Both the position numbers and the translations under genes were made by a program. From contig CAUGYD010000008.1 of NCBI GenBank assembly GCA_959603585.1, positions 1 to 64,000 on the forward strand: 64,000 nt of DNA, read 5' to 3'. How positions within the stretch are numbered: the first letter of the stretch is position 1; every line of letters starts with the position of its first letter. The notes beneath the pieces are model-generated. The model saw only the letters and a program-made list of their open reading frames with translations. It did no database searches and was not told the origin of the DNA. Positions 16,283-24,396 of this stretch are shown piece by piece. The stretch is from Scatosoma sp900555925 (GTDB taxonomy: Bacteria; Bacillota; Clostridia; Christensenellales; Borkfalkiaceae).

Positions 16283-17905
16283 TTACTTTGCATATTCCAC
16301 GCTGCGGAATTCGCGAATGACGTTCACTTTGATTTGTCCCGGATATTCGAGCTCGGTTTCAATCTTTTTCGCAATATCTTTTGCAAGGAAAAGCGCCTGA
16401 GCGTCATCTACCTGTTCGGGCTTGACCATGACGCGAATTTCTCTTCCCGCTTGAATTGCATAACTCTTTTCCACGCCCGCAAAGCCGGAGGCGATTTCTT
16501 CGAGTTTTTCGAGTCTCTTGACGTAATTGGTACCCGTCTCCCTTCTGGCCCCGGGACGAGCTCCGGAAATCGCGTCGGCTGCCTGAATGAGAACTGCTTC
16601 TATCGTCTTAGGCTCCACATCGCCGTGATGCGCCATAATGGCGTTGACGATATTCGCATTTTCCTTGTATTTCTTGGCGAGATCCGCGCCGATTTGGATA
16701 TGCGTGCCTTCCTGCTCCTGATCGACCGCTTTTCCGATATCGTGAAGAAGTCCCGCACGTTTGGCAAAATTGACGTCGAGGCCGAGTTCTGCGGCCATCT
16801 GACCGGCCAAAGTAGCCACCTCCATGGAATGTTTATAGACATTTTGACCATAGCTGGTTCTGAATTTCAAACGGCCGATGAGCTTGATCAGTTCGGGATG
16901 GAGCCCGAAAATTCCCTGCTCGAACACGGCGGCTTCTCCCGCTTCTTTAATTTGCAGATCAATTTCCTTAGAGACCTTTTCCACCGTCTCTTCGATTCTC
17001 GCGGGATGGATTCTGCCGTCGGCAATCAGCCGTTCCAACGAAATTTTTGCGATTTCTCTGCGCACGGGGTCAAATCCGGAAAGAATGACGACCTCGGGCG
17101 TATCGTCGATAATGAGTTCTATACCCGTAGCGTTTTCGAGCGCACGGATATTTCTCCCCTCTCGGCCGATAATGCGCGCTTTCATATCATCGTTGGGAAG
17201 CGGAACGACGGAGACCGTCAATTCCGAAGCCTGATCCGCCGCACATTTCTGAATAGCCAGCGCGATGATTTTCTTTGCGTTGATGTCCGCCTCGTCCTTG
17301 GCCTGCTGTTCCATATTGCGCACCTGCACGGCGACGTCATGGCGGGTAGAATCGAGGATTTCCTCTGTCAAAAGGCGCTTGGCTTCCTCGCGGGTGAGCT
17401 GTGCGACCTTTTCGAGTTCCTGCACCATAAGCTCATGCTGGGAACTGATTTTTTCCTGTAATTTCTGAATCTCTTCTTCCTGTTTAAGAAGGTTGCTTTT
17501 CTGCTGTTCCAAAGCCTCAGTCTTTTTATCGAGTGCGTCCTCTTTCTGCGTGATGCGCTGTTCCATTTTCTGGATTTCGGCCTTCTTTTCTTTGGTTTCG
17601 CGTTCAAACTCGTTTCTTAATTTTAAGTCCTGTTCCTTTGCTTCGAGCAGCGCTTCTTTCAAAGCCCGCCTGCTTTCCGCCTGCGCATCGGCCTTGATCT
17701 GGCCCGCCTCCGCCTCTGCATCGCCGATAATCTTGCGGACGCGTTCGCCCGCTTCGCCGACTTTCTTTTCGGTATTTTTCTTATAGATTGTATAACCTAC
17801 AAAAGCGCCCGCTGCGGCAAATATTACTATTGCAGCGACCAACGCGCCGATAAATACACCCGTGGATACGGAGAGAAACAGGACGCTCAAATTCACACCG
17901 TTCAT
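16283..17905 (-). CDS. rny: Ribonuclease Y
   Basis: RNase Y is the membrane-bound endoribonuclease that starts mRNA decay in Bacillota. The 540-residue protein has an N-terminal transmembrane helix (residues 15-38), a long coiled coil (about 45-210), a KH RNA-binding domain with IIGREGRNIRALENATG near 225, and an HD phosphodiesterase domain with the metal pair in GLLHDIGKAVD near 375. Domain order and length match the family exactly. It has its own promoter at 18010-18038 and a GGAGG site before the ATG. nadE lies upstream but is separated by a terminator. Confidence 0.96.
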   Translation of the reverse strand: MNGVNLSVLFLSVSTGVFIGALVAAIVIFAAAGAFVGYTIYKKNTEKKVGEAGERVRKIIGDAEAEAGQIKADAQAESRRALKEALLEAKEQDLKLRNEFERETKEKKAEIQKMEQRITQKEDALDKKTEALEQQKSNLLKQEEEIQKLQEKISSQHELMVQELEKVAQLTREEAKRLLTEEILDSTRHDVAVQVRNMEQQAKDEADINAKKIIALAIQKCAADQASELTVSVVPLPNDDMKARIIGREGRNIRALENATGIELIIDDTPEVVILSGFDPVRREIAKISLERLIADGRIHPARIEETVEKVSKEIDLQIKEAGEAAVFEQGIFGLHPELIKLIGRLKFRTSYGQNVYKHSMEVATLAGQMAAELGLDVNFAKRAGLLHDIGKAVDQEQEGTHIQIGADLAKKYKENANIVNAIMAHHGDVEPKTIEAVLIQAADAISGARPGARRETGTNYVKRLEKLEEIASGFAGVEKSYAIQAGREIRVMVKPEQVDDAQALFLAKDIAKKIETELEYPGQIKVNVIREFRSVEYAK

Positions 17906-18009
17906 TTTGTGCCTCCTGCGGTTAAAATTTTAATAATAGATTTATCGATAAACGAATAAATTTCGCGGGGATTTTTGTTCCCGTCGTCATTATTTTTCTA
18001 TCTGTTTTT

Positions 18010-18038
18010 ATTTTACAATATATTCGCGAAAAAGTCAA
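18010..18038 (-). promoter_or_regulatory. Sigma-A-type promoter of rny
   Basis: On the minus strand TTGACT (18038-18033) and TAAAAT (18015-18010) have a 17-base spacer. The 5' leader to the ATG at 17905 is about 98 bases. Confidence 0.85.
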
Positions 18039-18096
18039 TTGTTTGGGTCGAATTTATCACTTCGAATGTGAAATTATTTGGATTTTTTGTTTTTTA

Positions 18097-18129
18097 TGAA
18101 AAAGTGGAAGGAACATTTTCCTCCCACTT
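18097..18129 (-). terminator. Terminator after nadE
   Basis: A 12-bp stem AAGTGGAAGGAA/TTCCTCCCACTT (18102-18113 with 18118-18129, one G-T pair) ends on the minus strand in TTTTTC. It closes the rimO-to-nadE transcript before the rny promoter. Confidence 0.85.
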
Positions 18130-18168
18130 CGCCTTTTAACGATAAAAATACACACTTTTAGATATTTT

Positions 18169-20091
18169 TCAGTACATTGTTTCCAATTCTTCCAGCCAAA
18201 GCTCTGCCGAAGCGTCCGAAGGCATACGCCAATCTCCACGGGGAGAAAGCGTGACGGAACCGATTTTCACGCCGTCGGGAATACATGAACGTTTGAACTG
18301 CTGAGAGAAAAACCGCCTGTAAAAATTTTTCAGCCATTTTAACAGCGTTTTTTCGTCATAGGCCTTCCCGAAAGCATATTTGGCAAGATAATATACTTTT
18401 TTCGGCGTTTCTCCCAAACGGATTGCATGGTAGAGATAGAAGTCGTGCAACTCGTAAGGTCCGATAATATCCTCCGTCTTTTGCGCGATCTTTCCTTCCT
18501 TATCGGGAGGAAGAAGTTCCGGAGAAATTTCCGTGGCGAGAATCGCTTCAAGGACTTTTTGAAGTTCTCCGCCCTTTCGCATTCCTTCGTATCGGACAAG
18601 ATGTTTTACCAAGGTCTTGGGTACGGAGGAATTGACGGCATACATGGACATATGATCCCCGTTATAAGTACACCAACCGAGGGCGAGTTCGCTCAAATCC
18701 CCCGTCCCGACAACGAGTCCTCCCGTCTTGTTTGCGATGTCCATGAGGATCATGGTACGCATGCGCGCCTGGGCGTTTTCGTATGTCACGTCCAACGCTT
18801 TTCTGTCGTGACCGATATCTTCAAAATGCTTCAAAACGCTCTCGGAAATATTGATTGTCCGCCCGCTTGCCCCCGTACATTCGATCAATTTCAGAGAATT
18901 GTCAAACGTCTTTCCCGTCGTTCCGAAACCGGGCATCGTAACGGCGACAATATTCTTTTTATCTCTGCCGAGAATTTCAAACGCCCGTGCGGAAACGAGA
19001 AGCGCAAGGGAAGAATCGAGTCCGCCGGAAATTCCGATGACCGCGGTCTTTGCGCCCGTATGAGAAAGTCTGCGAGCCAAACCCTGCGCCTGTATGGATA
19101 AAATAAGTTCCGCACGCTCTCCGAGTTGTATGTTTTCCTGCGGAACAAACGGCGTTTTAGAAACTTTTCGCAAAGTCAGCTCCCCGTCCCCGCAAAATCC
19201 CGCCTTTGTTACGATAAAATCCGAAGGCGTTTCCGTGCCCGTGAAGGTCGTCAGTTTTCTGCGTTCCGCCGCGAGGAAAGAAGCGTCGATTTCCGCCGTC
19301 GCTCTTCCCTTTGAAAAAGGGAGACTCTCCGACAATACGGAAGCGTTTTCCGCAATCAGATTATGCCCGGCAAAAACCATGTCCGTAGTCGATTCGCCCG
19401 TTCCCGCATCTGCATAGATATACGCGCAAACGTTTCTTCCCGACTGTGATTTGACGAGCATTCTCCGATAATCCGCCTTCCCGATCGTCTCGTCTGATGC
19501 GGAAAGATTGACGATGATCGTCGCGCCGGCCGAAGCCGCATAAACGGAGGGCGGCATACCTACCCATAAATCCTCGCAGATTTCACAGGCCACTTTCACT
19601 TCGGGATTTTTTTCGTCGGCAAAAATCTGCTTAGGTCCGAACGTCGTGCATTCTTCTTCCCAGAGTCGATAATCGGGAATGTTCCCGTTCGGCGCGGGAG
19701 AAAAATACCTGCGCTCATAAAATTCCGAATAATTGGGAATGTGCGTCTTGGGAACGATGCCGAGTACTCTTCCGTTACAGAGCGCCGCAGCGCAATTATA
19801 TAACTTTCCCATGTAATCCATGGGCAGTCCCACAAAAATCAGCATGGAAATTCCGCGCGTAAACAGCGAAAGCTCTTTCAGCGCTCTTCGGCAAGCTTCC
19901 GAAAGAAGGGGCTGTAAAAATAGATCTCCGCACGTATAGCCGCAAAGGCAGAGTTCAGGAAAGACGAGAATTTCCGTCCCTTCCTTCGTCTGCCTTGCAA
20001 TTTCTTCTTCGATTTTCAACGTATTGAATTTTACGTCCGCGACTTTCAGCTCCGGACTTACCGCCGCGACTTTGACAAAACCGTATTTCAT
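18169..20091 (-). CDS. nadE: Glutamine-dependent NAD+ synthetase
   Basis: NadE amidates deamido-NAD+ to NAD+, here using ammonia from its own glutaminase. The 640-residue protein is a fusion. The N-terminal nitrilase-type amidase carries Glu in LVFPELCLCGYTCGD near residue 46, Lys in VPKTHIPNYSEFYE near 115, and Cys in VACEICEDLW near 170. The C-terminal synthetase has the P-loop IGISGGLDSSLALL near 350 and the GTGDLSELALGWCTYNGDH segment near 460. All catalytic residues are present. It sits 27 bases downstream of recA and is the last gene of that run. Confidence 0.95.
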   Translation of the reverse strand: MKYGFVKVAAVSPELKVADVKFNTLKIEEEIARQTKEGTEILVFPELCLCGYTCGDLFLQPLLSEACRRALKELSLFTRGISMLIFVGLPMDYMGKLYNCAAALCNGRVLGIVPKTHIPNYSEFYERRYFSPAPNGNIPDYRLWEEECTTFGPKQIFADEKNPEVKVACEICEDLWVGMPPSVYAASAGATIIVNLSASDETIGKADYRRMLVKSQSGRNVCAYIYADAGTGESTTDMVFAGHNLIAENASVLSESLPFSKGRATAEIDASFLAAERRKLTTFTGTETPSDFIVTKAGFCGDGELTLRKVSKTPFVPQENIQLGERAELILSIQAQGLARRLSHTGAKTAVIGISGGLDSSLALLVSARAFEILGRDKKNIVAVTMPGFGTTGKTFDNSLKLIECTGASGRTINISESVLKHFEDIGHDRKALDVTYENAQARMRTMILMDIANKTGGLVVGTGDLSELALGWCTYNGDHMSMYAVNSSVPKTLVKHLVRYEGMRKGGELQKVLEAILATEISPELLPPDKEGKIAQKTEDIIGPYELHDFYLYHAIRLGETPKKVYYLAKYAFGKAYDEKTLLKWLKNFYRRFFSQQFKRSCIPDGVKIGSVTLSPRGDWRMPSDASAELWLEELETMY

Positions 20092-20118
20092 GAATTTTCC
20101 TTTCGTTTTTCCGACGGT

Positions 20119-21186
20119 TTACTCTTCTTTGTTTTCCTCTGCGGGTGTTTCCGCTTCTTCTGTGCCGCCCTTCGCCGCCTCACGGATTTTCGCTTCGATT
20201 TCCGCCTGCACTTCGGGATTATCTTTCAGATATTGACGCATTTTTTCTTTACCTTGAGCCACTTTATTACCGTTATAGCTAAACCAAGCGCCGCTCTTTG
20301 CAATAATATCGTACTGAACGCCCATATCAATGATGCAGCCCTGCTGAGAAATCCCTTCCCCGAAAACAATATCGAATTCCGCCTGTTTGAAGGGAGGCGC
20401 CAGCTTATTTTTGACGATTTTCGCCTTCGTACGATTCCCCATGATTCCGTCCCCATCTTTGAGCGAATCCATTCTTCTGACGTCGATGCGGATGCTCGCG
20501 TAGAATTTCAGTGCTTTGCCGCCCGGAGTCGTTTCGGGATTTCCAAACATGACACCTACTTTTTCTCTAAGCTGATTGATAAAAATGACGCAGGTATGCG
20601 ATTTATTGACGATTGCCGTCAATTTTCTCAAAGCCTGAGACATGAGCCGCGCTTGAAGCCCGACATGACTATCTCCCATATCGCCTTCGATTTCCGCCTT
20701 CGGAGTCAACGCCGCCACCGAGTCGATGACGATGATATCCACCGCGGAACTTCTGACCAGCGCGTCGGTGATATCGAGAGCCTGTTCGCCGGTATCCGGC
20801 TGGGAGACGTACAAATCTTCGAGGTTGACCCCGAGCTTTTTCGCGTAGACGGGGTCGAGCGCATGCTCCGCATCGATAAACGCCGCAACGCCGCCCATTT
20901 TCTGTGCCTCCGCAATTGCATGAAGCGCGACCGTCGTCTTACCCGAGGATTCGGGACCGTAAATCTCGATGATTCTGCCCCGCGGCATGCCGCCGATTCC
21001 GAGTGCCAAATCGAGCGTGAGACAGCCCGTGGGAATGACTTCGATTTCCGTTTTGCCGGCTTCGTCGCCGAGGCGCATGATCGACCCCTTTCCGTACTGC
21101 TTTTCAATCTGCAAAAGCACGGCGTCGAGCGCTTTCATTTTTTCGCTGTTTACCTTGCTCTTTTCGCTGTTTTTTTCGTTACTCAT
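20119..21186 (-). CDS. recA: Recombinase A
   Basis: RecA forms ATP-dependent filaments on single-stranded DNA, catalyses strand exchange and triggers LexA self-cleavage. The 355-residue protein shows Walker A GPESSGKTTVAL near residue 75, Walker B VIDSVAALTPKAEIEGD near 150, the DNA-binding loop L1 and L2 region through FINQLREKVGVMFGNPE-type sequence near 205-220, and an acidic C-terminal tail. Unusually for recA, no LexA-type box is visible in the 34-base gap to the upstream cinA-like gene. Expression appears tied to the rimO-pgsA-cinA operon unless a promoter lies within cinA. Confidence 0.97.
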   Translation of the reverse strand: MSNEKNSEKSKVNSEKMKALDAVLLQIEKQYGKGSIMRLGDEAGKTEIEVIPTGCLTLDLALGIGGMPRGRIIEIYGPESSGKTTVALHAIAEAQKMGGVAAFIDAEHALDPVYAKKLGVNLEDLYVSQPDTGEQALDITDALVRSSAVDIIVIDSVAALTPKAEIEGDMGDSHVGLQARLMSQALRKLTAIVNKSHTCVIFINQLREKVGVMFGNPETTPGGKALKFYASIRIDVRRMDSLKDGDGIMGNRTKAKIVKNKLAPPFKQAEFDIVFGEGISQQGCIIDMGVQYDIIAKSGAWFSYNGNKVAQGKEKMRQYLKDNPEVQAEIEAKIREAAKGGTEEAETPAEENKEE

Positions 21187-21220
21187 TATAAATTTACTCC
21201 TGTATCTTTTTTACGAAATT

Positions 21221-22324
21221 TTATAAATTTTTCAATTGCCGATAGGCCAAAAAAAGCGCGTAATTGATGGCCGTTTCAGTAATTTCCTCTCTCGTCCCTT
21301 CAAAGCGGTAACGATAAACGTATACCTTTTCTTTGAGACCGATCGCAATATATGCCAGTCCCACGGGCAATTCCGTTCGGTCGGATTTCGGCCCCGCCAG
21401 TCCCGTCGTCGCGACGGAAATATCGCAGTCTCCCGACGCGATCAAACCCGCAGCCATTTCGTAAGCCGTTTCGTCAGAGACGGCCCCGACCGTTCTAAGC
21501 GTGTATTCGGAAACGCCGAGACGCTTGATTTTTGCCCTTTCGTCATACGTGTTCAAACCTTCAAAATATACTTCGCTCGCCCCCGGGACGGACACGATTC
21601 GCCTTCCGACGCCTCCGCCCGTAAACGATTCGGCGACGCTGATTTTCTTTCCCCGAAGTTTGAGAAGCTGCACGAGTCTCTTTTCTAACGACGTATCGTC
21701 CAACGCATAAACTGCGTCCCCCAAACCTTCCGCAAACAGTCTCAACACGCCGTCCGCAAGCATTTTCGGGGCAGTCGAGTCGTAGAGAATTTCTACTACG
21801 CTTTCGCCGTACCTCTCTTTATCATTATACGTCAACTTGTCCCCGCTCATACGGAGCGCTTCTTGCAAAAGCTCTTTGATACGTTCTTTTTCCGCACCTA
21901 CGGCGCGGAGAACGATACGATCGAAGCGGGTGGAATACTTTTTTTCCAAAAAAGGAACACAAACGTTTCTGACATATTCCGTGCCCGATTCCCCGTCGTC
22001 CGGAGAAACGAGAAATAAAGAACAGTCCTCCTTTTCAAACAGTCCGGCTCCCGAAAGCGTGCCCTGCAAAAAATTTGTATTGAATTTTTCCGACAGCCAT
22101 TCCCGCGCAGACGGTAAAAGACTTTTTTCCGCTATTACGACAAGATTTTCCGATTCGGCCGCAAGCTCTTCCACCGCTTTCAAAAATGCTTCCCGATCTT
22201 TGCGGGAAAGAAGGCGCACTTCCTCAAAAGGATATCCCGCTTTCAAAAATGCGTCGGAAGAAGAAAAATCCAGCTCGGAAAGTCCGTTTTTAAAATTTCT
22301 CAGAACGATACCCGCCGTTTTCAT
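21221..22324 (-). CDS. cinA: CinA-like protein with degenerate N-terminal domain
   Basis: CinA proteins join an N-terminal MoaB/MogA-like domain to a C-terminal amidase domain (PncC) that hydrolyses nicotinamide mononucleotide. The 367-residue product has an intact C-terminal domain from about residue 215: KKISVAESFTGGGVGRRI, then PGASEVYFEGLNTYDE, VSDETAYEMAAG, TTGLAGPKSDRTELPVG. The first 200 residues match the expected length but lack the usual GTELLLGQ and TGGLGPTxDD signatures, so the nucleotide-binding function may be lost. Its place directly upstream of recA is the classical cinA-recA arrangement of Bacillota. Confidence 0.85.
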   Translation of the reverse strand: MKTAGIVLRNFKNGLSELDFSSSDAFLKAGYPFEEVRLLSRKDREAFLKAVEELAAESENLVVIAEKSLLPSAREWLSEKFNTNFLQGTLSGAGLFEKEDCSLFLVSPDDGESGTEYVRNVCVPFLEKKYSTRFDRIVLRAVGAEKERIKELLQEALRMSGDKLTYNDKERYGESVVEILYDSTAPKMLADGVLRLFAEGLGDAVYALDDTSLEKRLVQLLKLRGKKISVAESFTGGGVGRRIVSVPGASEVYFEGLNTYDERAKIKRLGVSEYTLRTVGAVSDETAYEMAAGLIASGDCDISVATTGLAGPKSDRTELPVGLAYIAIGLKEKVYVYRYRFEGTREEITETAINYALFLAYRQLKNL

Positions 22325-22384
22325 GACCGACTTTCCTCCTGTCCGCGACGTTCCGCTTTGGTAAAAATACGCATGCGCATTGTT

Positions 22385-22975
22385 TTAATTCGCGGTATCT
22401 TTAAGAACCGCTTTATTCTTGACCACGTAAGAAATTCCCGACCAGATCGTGAGCACCGTCGCAACCGCGAACAGGACGAGTCCTATCATGTTGATGACCT
22501 GTCCCGCGGTGCCGGAAAAATCGACAGAAAGGAGGAGAAAAAATATGCAGCCGTCTTGGAAAGTCGTCTTATATTTTCCCAGCTTTTCCGCCGCAAGCAC
22601 GATTCCCGCGCTGGCCGCGATTTGACGGAACGCGCTGATGATGAGTTCCCGTGCGAGAATAACGCAGATGCAAACCGATGCGGCGATATAAATCCAGTTT
22701 CCCCAAAGCCCAAAAATGCTGTATTCGGTCAACATAAGGATAAAAGCGGTGGCGACCAATACTTTATCGGCGATGGGATCGAGAAATTTTCCGAGATTGG
22801 TCACGAGATTTCTCGAACGGGCAATATGTCCGTCGAGCGCGTCCGTGAGAGCCGCGAGCGCAAAAATTACCGCCGCGATGATATGATTGAAAGGAATAAC
22901 GTCGAGGAAAAAGAAAAGCACGAAAACGGGAATCATGCAAATTCTCACGACGGATATTTTATTCGGTAAATTCAT
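22385..22975 (-). CDS. pgsA: CDP-diacylglycerol-glycerol-3-phosphate 3-phosphatidyltransferase
   Basis: PgsA makes phosphatidylglycerol phosphate, the first step to phosphatidylglycerol and cardiolipin. The 196-residue membrane protein has about five hydrophobic helices. It carries the CDP-alcohol phosphotransferase signature DG-x2-AR-x8-G-x3-D-x3-D in DALDGHIARSRNLVTN followed by GKFLDPIADK near residues 48-75. It starts MNLPNKISVVRICMIPVFV, typical of PgsA. It overlaps rimO by four bases and precedes cinA, the same rimO-pgsA-cinA-recA order seen in many Bacillota. Confidence 0.95.
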   Translation of the reverse strand: MNLPNKISVVRICMIPVFVLFFFLDVIPFNHIIAAVIFALAALTDALDGHIARSRNLVTNLGKFLDPIADKVLVATAFILMLTEYSIFGLWGNWIYIAASVCICVILARELIISAFRQIAASAGIVLAAEKLGKYKTTFQDGCIFFLLLSVDFSGTAGQVINMIGLVLFAVATVLTIWSGISYVVKNKAVLKDTAN

Positions 22976-24306
22976 AAACGATAGTCCTCCGTTTCACCGT
23001 ACAGGTCGTAACTGTCCGCCCTGTTTATTTTTATCTGATAGGTTTCGCCCTGTGAGGCTTCCCGCGCGTTGAAATACACTTTGCCGTCTATTTCGGGAGC
23101 GCTGAAATACGCGCGGCCGACAAAACAATTTTTATCGTAATCGATTCCGTCGCAGAGCACTTCGAGGGACTTTCCCACAAAAGAGGAGAGAAATTTTCCC
23201 GAAATTTCCCTTTGCACCTCATATAATTCCCGCACGCGGCGGCGCTTCGTGGAAGGATGAACCTGTCCGCTCATTCGGGCGGCAGCGGTATCCGGTTCGC
23301 GGGAATAGGCAAAAAATCCGCAGTTTGCGAATTTCGCTTCCTTCAAAAATACTTTCATACCCTCAAATTCCTCCTCCGTCTCTCCGGGAAACCCCGAAAT
23401 AAACGTGGAACGAACGGCGACTTGAGGAATTTCTTCGCGCAATTTCTTCAAAAGCGCCAGATAACTTTCCCGACCGCCTTTGCGGTTCATGAGTTTCAAA
23501 ATTCTGTTTTCCGAATGTTGCAGAGGAATATCGATATATTTGAGGATCTTGTCGTTATCGCGGATTTCCGCAATCAATTCCTCTCCGATGACGTCCGGAT
23601 AACAATATAACAGCCGTATTTTACGGATATTATCGAGCTTTGAAAGTTCCGAAAGCAGATTTACGAAACGATTTTCCCCGTATAAATCTTCTCCGTACCG
23701 CGTCGTATCCTGCGCGACGACGATAAGTTCGGAAACGTCTCCGAGCTCCTCCGCCTCCTTCAAAAGATCTTCCATGGGATAGGAGACATATCGGCCGCGG
23801 ATTTTCGGAATGAGGCAGTAGGTACAATGATTATAGCAGCCGTCGGCAATTTTGAGGTAAGCATAATGCGGCTCGGTAGTGAGCACCCGCCCGAAACGGA
23901 AACAGTCGTTCCCCTTGCCCACATAATTTTCTCTCTCGTTTCTCTCATAAGATTTTTCGAGCGCCTCAAAAATTTTTTCGTAATCCCGAATGCCTAAAAA
24001 CACGTCCGCTTCGGTAAGCGGATCGAAAAGTTCGCCGATAAATTTTTGCGGCAGACAGCCCGTCACTACTATTTTTTCCAACTTTCCGCTCTTTTTATAA
24101 CCTGCACATTCTAAAATCGTCTCAATAGATTCTTTCCGCGCCGATTCGAGAAACGCGCACGTGTTGACGATCACGATCTGCGCCTCCGACAAATCGTCCG
24201 TCAACGCGCACTTCCGCTCTTTCAAAAGTCCGATGAGCTTCTCGCTGTCCACTCGATTTTTATCGCAACCGAGCGAAATGACTCCGAATAGTTTATTTTC
24301 CAACAT
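22972..24306 (-). CDS. rimO: Ribosomal protein S12 methylthiotransferase
   Basis: RimO is a radical-SAM enzyme that methylthiolates an aspartate of ribosomal protein S12. The 444-residue protein has the N-terminal cluster-binding MTTase domain (SLGCDKNRVDSEKL near residue 12, VNTCAFLESARKES near 50, VTGCLPQKF near 80). The radical-SAM cysteines are in DGCYNHCTYCLIPKIRGRY near 155. A C-terminal TRAM domain begins around residue 380. The CDKNRVDSE form of the first motif distinguishes RimO from MiaB. It heads the operon, with an extended -10 promoter just upstream and a four-base overlap into pgsA. Confidence 0.96.
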   Translation of the reverse strand: MLENKLFGVISLGCDKNRVDSEKLIGLLKERKCALTDDLSEAQIVIVNTCAFLESARKESIETILECAGYKKSGKLEKIVVTGCLPQKFIGELFDPLTEADVFLGIRDYEKIFEALEKSYERNERENYVGKGNDCFRFGRVLTTEPHYAYLKIADGCYNHCTYCLIPKIRGRYVSYPMEDLLKEAEELGDVSELIVVAQDTTRYGEDLYGENRFVNLLSELSKLDNIRKIRLLYCYPDVIGEELIAEIRDNDKILKYIDIPLQHSENRILKLMNRKGGRESYLALLKKLREEIPQVAVRSTFISGFPGETEEEFEGMKVFLKEAKFANCGFFAYSREPDTAAARMSGQVHPSTKRRRVRELYEVQREISGKFLSSFVGKSLEVLCDGIDYDKNCFVGRAYFSAPEIDGKVYFNAREASQGETYQIKINRADSYDLYGETEDYRL

Positions 24307-24334
24307 TCTTTGGCTTATCCTTCCTTACGGCTCT

Positions 24335-24343
24335 ATTATACCA
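24335..24343 (-). promoter_or_regulatory. Extended -10 promoter before rimO
   Basis: On the minus strand TGGTATAAT (24343-24335) is a perfect extended -10 element. No good -35 hexamer is present 16-18 bases upstream. It lies 29 bases before the rimO start and would drive rimO-pgsA-cinA-recA-nadE. Confidence 0.6.
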
Positions 24344-24396
24344 CAATAAATATGACATACGTACGCCTGTTTTATAAAATTTTTGAAAATTTTTTA

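Noticed and set aside
16280..17461. 393-codon open frame antisense to rny
   Set aside because: It is opposite the KH and HD domains of RNase Y, and its composition is that of an antisense shadow.
21187..21220. LexA box in front of recA
   Set aside because: The 34-base gap contains no CGAAC-N4-GTTCG-like sequence.
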